Positions 7,655 through 14,017 of a DNA stretch of 16,231 nucleotides are shown here, one piece after another. The stretch comes from Burkholderiales bacterium (GTDB lineage: Bacteria; Pseudomonadota; Gammaproteobacteria; Burkholderiales; Burkholderiaceae_C). Under the pieces are notes generated by a model. It ran no database searches. It was not told where the DNA came from and saw only the letters and a program-made list of their open reading frames with translations. The stretch lies in assembly GCA_947450745.1 (NCBI GenBank), contig CANFYD010000022.1, positions 1-16,231 on the forward strand, read 5' to 3'. Every line of letters starts with the position of its first letter. Position 1 is the stretch's first letter. The position numbers and the translations under genes were made by a program.

Positions 7655-8524
7655 ATGAAACTCGTGACCTTCTCCTGCCGCGGCAGGACCTCCATCGGCA
7701 AGATCCACGGCGATCAGGTGATCGATCTGCCGGCCGCCGATGCCTCGCTGCCATCGACGATGCTCGAACTGCTGGCTGGCGGACCGCCGCTGATGGACCG
7801 TGCCCGCCAGGTCGACGCCGAGCGCTCGCCCTCCTACCCACTGGCCGACGTGCGGCTCGAAGCGCCGGTGCCCAACCCCAGCAAGTTCCTGGCCATCGGC
7901 ATGAACTACCGCAAGCATGTGGAAGAGGCCAAGCGCGCCGGCATCGAGGTGCCCGACAGCCAGGTCTGGTTCAACAAGCAGGTCTCCTGCGTCAACGGGC
8001 CTTTCGACCCGGTGCACATGCCCAAGGTCTCGGACAAGCTGGATTACGAGGCCGAGCTGGGCGTCGTCATCGGCCGCCGCTGCCGCCATGTGTCGGCCAG
8101 CGAGGCGCGTTCGGTGATTGCCGGCTATCTGGTGGTGAACGACGTCTCGGTGCGCGACTGGCAGCGCCGCTCGCCCACGATGACGCTGGGCAAGTCCTTC
8201 AACACCACAGGGCCGATCGGCCCCTGGATCGTCACGGATGACGAGGTGGCCGACCCGCACGCGCTGACGATGCGCATGCTCGTCAACGGCGAGGTCCGCC
8301 AGCAGGTCACGACCGGCGAAATGATCTTCAACATCTACGACCAGATCGCCTACCTCTCGACCGTGATGACCCTGGAGCCGGGCGACCTGATCGCCACCGG
8401 CACACCCTCGGGCGTCGGCGCGGCGATGACCCCGCCCAGCTTCCTGAAGGTCGGCGACGTGATGCGGGTCGAGATCGACGGCATCGGCCATATCGAAAAC
8501 ATCGTCATTCCGGAGCCCGTCTGA
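7655..8524 (+). CDS. Fumarylacetoacetate hydrolase-family enzyme
   Basis: A 289-residue FAH-superfamily protein, the normal size for bacterial FAHD-type hydrolases, decarboxylases or isomerases of ring-cleavage products. The start is the ATG at 7655, which has AAAGGA six bases upstream (7644-7649). An in-frame upstream ATG at 7574 lies inside the dioxygenase gene and is rejected. Divalent-metal ligands are visible as YEAELGVVIG (E132, E134) and NDVSVRDW (D163), with the conserved K180 in LGKSFNTTGPIGPW. The C-terminal signature TGTPSGVGAAMTPPSFLKVGD is intact. The N-terminal lobe (1-70) is the small FAH N-domain. In this operon it probably hydrolyses the C-C bond of the di- or triketo acid formed by the dioxygenase; FAH-type cleavage can release a beta-keto acid, which suits the next gene. 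Decarboxylase or isomerase activity is the main alternative. Confidence 0.9.
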   Translation: MKLVTFSCRGRTSIGKIHGDQVIDLPAADASLPSTMLELLAGGPPLMDRARQVDAERSPSYPLADVRLEAPVPNPSKFLAIGMNYRKHVEEAKRAGIEVPDSQVWFNKQVSCVNGPFDPVHMPKVSDKLDYEAELGVVIGRRCRHVSASEARSVIAGYLVVNDVSVRDWQRRSPTMTLGKSFNTTGPIGPWIVTDDEVADPHALTMRMLVNGEVRQQVTTGEMIFNIYDQIAYLSTVMTLEPGDLIATGTPSGVGAAMTPPSFLKVGDVMRVEIDGIGHIENIVIPEPV

Positions 8525-8526
8525 CC

Positions 8527-9459
8527 ATGGCACGCAAAGTCATCATCACCTGCGCCGTCACCGGCTCGGTGCACACCCCGAGCATGTCGCCCTACCTGCC
8601 GATCACGCCGGAGCAGATTGCCGAGCAGGCGATCGAGGCGGCCGAAGCGGGTGCAGCGATCCTGCACCTGCATGCCCGCAATCCGGCCGACGGCCGGCCG
8701 TCCTTCGATCCGGCCGTCTACCGTCAGTTCTTGCCCAAGATCCACGCCGCCACCGATGCGGTGATCAACATCACCACCGGCGGCTCCCACACCATGACGC
8801 TGGACCAGCGGCTGGCCGGCGCGCTCGATATCTCGGCCGAGATGTCGAGCTGCAATATGGGCAGCATGAACTTCGGCTTCTTCCCGGTCGGCGAGAAGAT
8901 GAAGGAGTTCAAGTACGGCTGGGAGCGCGATCACCTCGAAGGCACGCGCAACGCGATCTTTCGCAACACCTTCCAGGACATCGAACAGGTCTTTGCCCGC
9001 CTGGGCGATGTGCACGGCACGCGCTTCGAGTTCGAGTGCTACGACATAGGCCACCTCTACAACCTCAAGCACTTTGTTGATCGCGGCCTGGTGCGCGGGC
9101 CGATTTTTCTGCAATTCGTGCTGGGCATACTGGGCGGCATTGGTGCCGACGCCGAGAACCTCACCACCATGAAGCGGGTGGCCGACAAGCTCTTTGGCGA
9201 CAGCTATCAGTGGTCGGTGCTGGGCGCTGGCAAGCATCAGATGCCGCTGGCCATGCAAGCCGCATTGATGGGCGGCAATGTGCGCGTCGGACTTGAAGAC
9301 TCGCTGCTGATCGGACCGGGCCGCCAGGCCACCTCGAACGCCGAGCAGGTCCGCAAAATTCGCACGCTGCTGGAAACGCTCGACTACGAGATCGCGTCGC
9401 CCGCCGAGGCGCGCGAAATGCTCGGCCTCAAAGGCAGGGATAAAGTCAATTTGGGTTAA
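8527..9459 (+). CDS. BKACE (DUF849) beta-keto acid cleavage enzyme
   Basis: A 310-residue member of the beta-keto acid cleavage enzyme family, whose founding member Kce converts 3-keto-5-aminohexanoate plus acetyl-CoA into acetoacetate and an acyl-CoA. The zinc motif HLHAR (H47, H49) and the C-terminal ligand E257 in GLEDSLLIG are present. So are S87 (TTGGSH), R253 and D258, which correspond to Kce catalytic positions. The N-terminus (CAVTGSVHTPSMSPYLPITPEQIA) is the typical opening of the family, and the barrel is complete. It starts two bases after the FAH stop, with GGAG upstream, so it is part of the operon. In context it should take a 3-oxo acid released by ring-fission hydrolysis and give acetoacetate plus an acyl-CoA. 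The side-chain substrate is not deducible from sequence alone. Confidence 0.9.
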   Translation: MARKVIITCAVTGSVHTPSMSPYLPITPEQIAEQAIEAAEAGAAILHLHARNPADGRPSFDPAVYRQFLPKIHAATDAVINITTGGSHTMTLDQRLAGALDISAEMSSCNMGSMNFGFFPVGEKMKEFKYGWERDHLEGTRNAIFRNTFQDIEQVFARLGDVHGTRFEFECYDIGHLYNLKHFVDRGLVRGPIFLQFVLGILGGIGADAENLTTMKRVADKLFGDSYQWSVLGAGKHQMPLAMQAALMGGNVRVGLEDSLLIGPGRQATSNAEQVRKIRTLLETLDYEIASPAEAREMLGLKGRDKVNLG

Positions 9460-9517
9460 TTCCATCGACTTTCACAGCAGAGATTGCAATAGGCCGCAGC
9501 ATCGGCGTTCGATCCCC

Positions 9518-9523
9518 AGGAGA
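9518..9523 (+). promoter_or_regulatory. Strong ribosome binding site of the 26-codon ORF
   Basis: AGGAGA ends six bases before the ATG at 9529. It is the best ribosome site in the 151-bp gap between the BKACE and transporter genes. The transporter start itself has no comparable site, so ribosomes probably enter here. Confidence 0.6.
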
Positions 9524-9528
9524 CAAGC

Positions 9529-9609
9529 ATGAACAAAAACGATATCGAATTCATCGGCATCCGGCTCCGACTGACACAGCCAGCGCCGCTTCAGCAAGGC
9601 GAGCACTGA
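9529..9609 (+). CDS. 26-residue small ORF upstream of the transporter
   Basis: MNKNDIEFIGIRLRLTQPAP followed by LQQGEH and a TGA stop. It has a strong ribosome site and its stop is one base before the transporter ATG (TGACATG), so terminating ribosomes could restart there. The peptide is mixed and charged, with no membrane segment or signal peptide. It may be a real coupling or leader ORF. Alternatively it is the surviving 5' end of a larger gene whose rest was deleted, leaving the start fused to the transporter. I recognise no family. Confidence 0.5.
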   Translation: MNKNDIEFIGIRLRLTQPAPLQQGEH

Positions 9610-9610
9610 C

Positions 9611-10975
9611 ATGAGCTCAGCTTCAACTGCTTCGGGACCGCACCGCCTGTTCGATGACCGTCCGATGACGCGGCGGCAGATCTTCACGATCCTGCTGATC
9701 ATCTCCATCGCTGTATTGGATGGCTACGACCTCGGGTCGATGTCCTTTGTCGTGCCCGTGCTGAGCAAGGAATGGGGTATTGGCAAAGCGGCGCTCGGCA
9801 TCTTGCTGGCCAGCGGGCTGGTCGGTATGGCGGTGGGGTCCTTGGGGCTGTCGCCGTTTGCGGACAAGGTCGGGCGCAAGCCGATCATCCTGATTTGCCT
9901 GGTGGTGGTCACGGTGGGTTCTTTGGCTTGTGGCTTGTCGCAGTCGATGACCCAGTTGATGCTGAGCCGGGCGTTCACCGGCATCGGGATGGGTGCCTTG
10001 ATCTCGCTGCTGGCGACGATGAATGCAGAGGTTGCCAATGCGCGGAACCGTTCATTCGCGGTGGCCTCCACCGCCATTGGCCTGCCCTTGGGCGGTGCGC
10101 TCGGCGGCCTGGTTTCGGCCGCAGTGCTGAGCAGCCATGACTGGCATTGGGTCTTTCTGATCGGATCGATCGCGGGTGCTGTCATGACTCTGGTGGCTGC
10201 GGTGTTTCTGCCTGAATCCCCCGCCTTTTTGATCAGCCGACGCCCAAAGCATGCGCTCGAACGTCTCAACCGAGTCCTGCGTCAACTGGGGCACCCGACT
10301 GTTGCCGAGCTTCCACCGGCCCAGAAGCAGGAAGGGCTTTCGTACCGGGTCCTGTTTTCGCCGTCGAGAGCACCCGACACCATCAGGTTCATCGCCGTCA
10401 ATGTCTTGATGGTGACGGCGGGCTACTACATCATCAACTGGCTGCCCCAAATCATCACGACGCTGGGCTTCACCGCCTCAACCGCCAGCCTGGTTTCCTC
10501 CATCACGAGTCTGATCGGTGTCACCGCACCGCTCATTTTCGGTGCCCTGACCACGCGTTTCAGCACCTTGAAAATGGCGGCTTTCGTGATGTGCGGTTTC
10601 GGGGCGGCACTGGTCGGTATTGGCTTCGTTCCGCCGATCTTGTGGATGTTCGTCGTGGCTGCCTGCAGCGCCTCGTTTTTCCTGTCCGGTTCAGCGGCCA
10701 TGTTGCAAGCGAGCATGGTGGCCACCTTCCCGCCCAATATGCGGGTCTCCGCCATCGGGTTCATCTTGGGCATCGGCCGGGTCGCCAGCGGCCTGGGGCC
10801 CTATTTGGCCGGCCTGATGTTCGCAGCCGGCATGACGCGGGGCACTGTTTCGCTCAGTTTCGCGGTGCTTGCCGTCATTGCCGGCGTGCTGGTCAGCCGG
10901 CGTCGCAGCACGCCCGAATCGGCCCCAGCCGGATCGCCGCCCGCTCCAAGCACGCCTGCCTCAAGCGCCGCGTGA
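9611..10975 (+). CDS. MFS transporter, aromatic acid:H+ symporter type
   Basis: A 454-residue inner-membrane protein with about 12 hydrophobic segments, from IFTILLIISIAVLDGYDLG onward. DGYDLGSMSFVVP in the first segment is the AAHS-family signature (compare DGFD in PcaK/BenK-like carriers). The loop between segments 2 and 3 has the MFS motif PFADKVGRKP, and segment 5 ends with a proline-rich PESPAFL region before the central loop. The C-terminal tail (about 430-454) is Pro/Ala/Ser-rich and cytoplasmic. It should import an aromatic acid with protons. The start at 9611 follows the 26-codon ORF by one base; a later ATG in the frame (MTRRQIF, at 9665) is possible but has no better ribosome site. 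Its place between the ring-cleavage block and the second monooxygenase marks the substrate as an aromatic carboxylate or a related anion. Confidence 0.9.
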   Translation: MSSASTASGPHRLFDDRPMTRRQIFTILLIISIAVLDGYDLGSMSFVVPVLSKEWGIGKAALGILLASGLVGMAVGSLGLSPFADKVGRKPIILICLVVVTVGSLACGLSQSMTQLMLSRAFTGIGMGALISLLATMNAEVANARNRSFAVASTAIGLPLGGALGGLVSAAVLSSHDWHWVFLIGSIAGAVMTLVAAVFLPESPAFLISRRPKHALERLNRVLRQLGHPTVAELPPAQKQEGLSYRVLFSPSRAPDTIRFIAVNVLMVTAGYYIINWLPQIITTLGFTASTASLVSSITSLIGVTAPLIFGALTTRFSTLKMAAFVMCGFGAALVGIGFVPPILWMFVVAACSASFFLSGSAAMLQASMVATFPPNMRVSAIGFILGIGRVASGLGPYLAGLMFAAGMTRGTVSLSFAVLAVIAGVLVSRRRSTPESAPAGSPPAPSTPASSAA

Positions 10976-11007
10976 GAGTCTCAACTCAGAAGAGAGAAAG
11001 CATTGCC

Positions 11008-12135
11008 ATGGCCTGTATTTCGAAAGCCTTGATCGTTGGGGGCGGCATCGCCGGTCTGTCGTCCGCCATTGCCTTGTCACGTGCGGGTGTGCACTGTGAT
11101 GTGGTGGAAGTAGGTCGCTCGTGGGGAGGCGCCTCGATTGGCATCAGCGGCCGCGCGGCGGATGCACTCGCTGAGCTTGGCGTCTATGACGATTGCTACG
11201 CCGCCGCCACGCCCTTCCAGCGTGACTCGACCGTTGCACAGCAACTCGATGCAGCGGGCACGCTCGTCAGCCCCGGCCCCCCGCGGCCCGATTGGCCGGG
11301 CTCGAAGGTGGCGCTCGGCGTCTACCGCAAGGCCTTGCTGGAGTCGCTCGCAAGCCATGCCCAGCGGGGCGGTGCGAGCATCCGGATCGGCGTCACCGCC
11401 AAGACCATCGATGATCAGCCGGCCGCTGCTCTGGTTCGTTTCAGCGACGACAGCGAAGGCCGCTACGACCTGGTGATCGGTGCCGACGGGATCAATTCGA
11501 GCATTCGCGCGCTGGTGTTCCCAGACGCCCCCAAGCCCGCCTATTCAGGCCAGTTCAGCCTGCGCTGGATGGTGGAAGGTAGTCCCATCGGTCAGGAAGG
11601 TTGGTACACCAGCTCCGTCGGCCGGCTCGGCTTTTACAACCTGCCGAAGGACGTCACCTATGTCGCCGCCGTCTTCAACATCCCGGAGATCCGCTGGATG
11701 GACAAGGCCGAAGTCCATGCGCTGTTCACCCAACTGCTGGACTCCTTCACGGCACCGGCGATCGTCGAAATGCGCAGCCGCCTGACCCCGGACGCCGAAC
11801 TGATCGCCCGGCCGTTCGAATGGCTGCTGGTGCCCGACAGCTGGCATCGCGGGCGGACGCTGCTGATCGGCGATGCGGCGCACGCCACCACCGCCCATCT
11901 GGGCATGGGCGGCGGCATGGCGCTTGAAGATGCCGTGGTGCTCGGGCAATGCGTGGCCACCTCGCAAAGCTTGGACGAGGCACTGGCCTTGTTCATGGCG
12001 CGCCGCTACGCGCGGGTGCGCACGGTCGTGGAAACCAGCCTGGCCCTGTCGCAACAAGAGCAGCGAGGCGCGCCGCGAAGCGAAGCCGTCACCATGATGA
12101 AGCGCACGCTCGCCACCATTTCCGAGAGCTATTGA
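11008..12135 (+). CDS. Second FAD monooxygenase, salicylate-hydroxylase-like
   Basis: A 375-residue single-component class A flavoprotein hydroxylase without the C-terminal thioredoxin-like domain, in the size range of salicylate, 3-hydroxybenzoate 6- and 6-hydroxynicotinate 3-monooxygenases. FAD motif GGGIAG (11-16) with E34, DG motif IGADGINSSIR (D160-G161), and GD motif LLIGDAAHATTAHLGMGGGM (G288-D289) are all intact. The true start is the ATG at 11008 behind AGAGAGAAAG; a longer in-frame start at 10591 lies inside the transporter gene and is rejected. It is 32 bp after the transporter and one base before the NTF2-like gene. It probably acts before the first hydroxylase, or on a carboxylated precursor with loss of CO2, as salicylate hydroxylase does. 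That order is inferred. Confidence 0.9.
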   Translation: MACISKALIVGGGIAGLSSAIALSRAGVHCDVVEVGRSWGGASIGISGRAADALAELGVYDDCYAAATPFQRDSTVAQQLDAAGTLVSPGPPRPDWPGSKVALGVYRKALLESLASHAQRGGASIRIGVTAKTIDDQPAAALVRFSDDSEGRYDLVIGADGINSSIRALVFPDAPKPAYSGQFSLRWMVEGSPIGQEGWYTSSVGRLGFYNLPKDVTYVAAVFNIPEIRWMDKAEVHALFTQLLDSFTAPAIVEMRSRLTPDAELIARPFEWLLVPDSWHRGRTLLIGDAAHATTAHLGMGGGMALEDAVVLGQCVATSQSLDEALALFMARRYARVRTVVETSLALSQQEQRGAPRSEAVTMMKRTLATISESY

Positions 12136-12136
12136 G

Positions 12137-12769
12137 ATGACTGAACAGTCCGAAAACCTGCGGCCCGGCGCTGCGGGGCTAGTTGCCGAGCGCGCCGCCA
12201 TCTGCGACGTGTTGCAGAACTGGGGCCTGTGGCGCGACCGCTGCGAATGGGAGGCGCTGAGGAGCGTCTATGCACCCGCTGCCACCATGCAGACCACCTG
12301 GATGGACGGCTCCGCCAGCGATTTTGTCGATGTCTGCGAGCGCATGTCGGCCGGCGCTACGCGCGCGCTGCACTACATCGGCGTGCCCATCATCCAGGTG
12401 AATGGCTTGTGCGCGCTGGCACAGACCCGCATCACCATCCTGGTCCGCAGCTCGCTGAACGGGATTGAAGTCGACGCCACCTGCTATGGCTGGTTTGTCG
12501 ACCGCATGGTCAAGCTGGACGGCAAGTGGCTGATCCAGAGCCGTGCGCCGATCTATGAAAAGGACACGCTGGCCGCCGTGAACCCCGGTGTCACGCTGGC
12601 ACTGGACGGCGACGTCCTCGCAGGCTATCCGGCGCATTACAAGCACATGGCCTATATGCAGTCCCTCGTCGGTGCCCCCATCAATCTCGATCTGCCGGCG
12701 CCCGGCAGCAAGGAGCAGGCGCAGATGCTGCAGGCCTGCGCCGACTGGCTGGCCGCGGGCACGCATTGA
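12137..12769 (+). CDS. SnoaL/NTF2-like protein
   Basis: A 210-residue protein of the NTF2-like (SnoaL_4-type) cone fold. The opening helix ERAAICDVLQNWGLWRDRCEWEALRSVYAPAATM and the later WFVDRMVKLDGKWLIQSRAPIYEKDTL strand-loop-strand are the typical pattern of this superfamily. Residues about 155-210 form an extra C-terminal tail (LALDGDVLAGYPAHYKHMAYM...) seen in longer members of catabolic clusters. No signal peptide. NTF2-like folds serve as isomerases, cyclases, dehydratases or small ligand-binding subunits, so the exact role is open. It starts one base after the monooxygenase stop and may assist that enzyme or convert its product. No catalytic residue can be named confidently, though D33 and H79 (DRCEW, LHYIG) are plausible. 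Confidence 0.8.
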   Translation: MTEQSENLRPGAAGLVAERAAICDVLQNWGLWRDRCEWEALRSVYAPAATMQTTWMDGSASDFVDVCERMSAGATRALHYIGVPIIQVNGLCALAQTRITILVRSSLNGIEVDATCYGWFVDRMVKLDGKWLIQSRAPIYEKDTLAAVNPGVTLALDGDVLAGYPAHYKHMAYMQSLVGAPINLDLPAPGSKEQAQMLQACADWLAAGTH

Positions 12770-12776
12770 GCCCGCC

Positions 12777-13727
12777 ATGAGAAAACGCTCAATTGCCGGT
12801 CTGTCCCTGGCCGCCGTGGTGGTGATCCTGGGAGGCCTCAGCCAGGTCCCGGCTGCCAAGTTCCTGGTGCTGAACACCGTGTTGCCGCTGACAGAAACGC
12901 TGTCGGTGAAGCCGCTCGGCAGCGATGCCTATTGGGTCACGGGCGGTATCGGCAACACCGGCTTTGTCATCGGCGATACCGGCGTGATCGCCATCGATGC
13001 GCAGACCTTCATTCCGTCGGCTCGGAAGCAACTGGCGGAAATTGCCAAGCTCACGACGAAGCCGGTCAAGGTGATGATCCTGACGCACAGCGATCCGGAC
13101 CACATCAACGGCCTGCCGGCCTTCCCGCGCGGGATGGACATCATTGCTCAGGACAGCGCGAAGACCGAGATTCAAGCGGTCATCACCGACCCGACCGCCA
13201 ATGGCTTTCCGCCAAGCGACGAGATCAGGCATTACCTGCCGACGCGAACGGTCAAGGCCAGCGAAACGACGGTGCTGGACGGCGTGCCGGTCGTGCTCAT
13301 CCACACGGCGGCGGCGCATACGGACGGCGACCTCGCCATCTACTTCCCGACCAAGAAGCTGCTCTTCGCCGGGGACTTGCTGACGCCCGCCATCGGGCCT
13401 TATCCCGGCATCCACCTGAACAAGCAGGGGTCTTCGCTGGGCTTGTTCGCATCGGTGAAAGCCATTCTGGCGCTCGACGCCGACACCTACGTCCCGGGTC
13501 ACGGCGAGATTCTGAGCAAGGACGAATTGAGGCGTCGGCTGCAGGTCGCTGAAGAGCGCCGTGAGCAGATCAAGGCCCTGTTCGATCAAGGCAAGAGCGT
13601 GGCAGAAGCGAAGTCGGCCTTGAACGATGTGCCGTTGAAGGGTGCAGCCGCCCGGTTCCCGACCTTTATTGAAACGACCTACCAGGAATTGCTCGCTGAA
13701 AAGGCCGCTGGGGACGCGAAGAAATGA
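12777..13727 (+). CDS. Exported metallo-beta-lactamase-fold hydrolase
   Basis: A 316-residue MBL-fold protein. The start is the ATG at 12777, seven bases after the NTF2-like stop; a longer frame from 12588 overlaps that gene and is rejected. Residues 1-27 (MRKRSIAGLSLAAVVVILGG...) form a Sec-type signal peptide or uncleaved anchor, so it acts in the periplasm. Metal ligands are H104, D108 and H109 in THSDPDH, then H181, D200 (FAGDLL) and H242 (GHGE). The usual HxHxDH motif is HxDxDH here: the second histidine is D106. The C-terminal 50 residues form a charged helical tail. It is likely a hydrolase of an ester, lactone or similar bond of the incoming compound, perhaps acting before inner-membrane transport. 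It is the last gene of the tightly packed operon. Beta-lactamase activity is not implied. Confidence 0.87.
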   Translation: MRKRSIAGLSLAAVVVILGGLSQVPAAKFLVLNTVLPLTETLSVKPLGSDAYWVTGGIGNTGFVIGDTGVIAIDAQTFIPSARKQLAEIAKLTTKPVKVMILTHSDPDHINGLPAFPRGMDIIAQDSAKTEIQAVITDPTANGFPPSDEIRHYLPTRTVKASETTVLDGVPVVLIHTAAAHTDGDLAIYFPTKKLLFAGDLLTPAIGPYPGIHLNKQGSSLGLFASVKAILALDADTYVPGHGEILSKDELRRRLQVAEERREQIKALFDQGKSVAEAKSALNDVPLKGAAARFPTFIETTYQELLAEKAAGDAKK

Positions 13728-14017
13728 CCGAGCTCTGACCTGACGCCGCAGGCAAGCACCGCTCCCTGTACTCAAACGAGGGAAGCCGGTGAGGCGTTGG
13801 CTGCGCTGCGGTCGAGAGGGCTGTCGCGCTTGACCTGCCGAGCTTTGGCGTGCCCGGCAGCACAGGACAGGGCAGCGAAAAGAATTGTCCGCTGGGCTCC
13901 GGAGAGTCATGAATGAGCCGGCACAGGCTCCTGAGCGGACGCAAAGGCAAGAAAAGACTTGCGCTGGTCGTTACGAAGCGACTTTCATTATTTCGAACCA
14001 AATGGATGGAGACTCAA
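13728..14017. other. Intergenic region before the TonB receptor
   Basis: These 290 bp lie between the metallo-hydrolase and the TonB-dependent receptor. No clear intrinsic terminator is seen. A weak inverted repeat CTGCCG...CGGCAG (near 13836-13861, 14-base loop) is the only hairpin candidate. A frame in phase with the receptor is open back to an ATG at 13913 behind GGAGAG, so part of this region may be translated. The receptor could have its own promoter here or be the last operon gene. Confidence 0.4.

Noticed and set aside
7631..8533. 300-codon minus-strand frame opposite the FAH gene
   Set aside because: Antisense to a gene with complete FAH metal ligands; no ribosome site or motif supports it.
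8350..9465. Long minus-strand frame (371 codons) opposite the BKACE gene
   Set aside because: It is the antisense shadow of a well-supported BKACE gene in GC-rich DNA, with no family motif of its own.
10591..11007. N-terminal extension of the second monooxygenase
   Set aside because: It lies inside the transporter gene in another frame; the FAD motif begins right after the ATG at 11008, which has a purine-rich ribosome site.
12588..12776. N-terminal extension of the metallo-hydrolase
   Set aside because: It overlaps the NTF2-like gene; starting at 12777 gives a proper signal peptide.
12789..13910. Long minus-strand frame (373 codons) opposite the metallo-hydrolase
   Set aside because: Its composition is Arg/Gln/His-rich as expected for an antisense shadow, and the plus strand carries intact MBL motifs.
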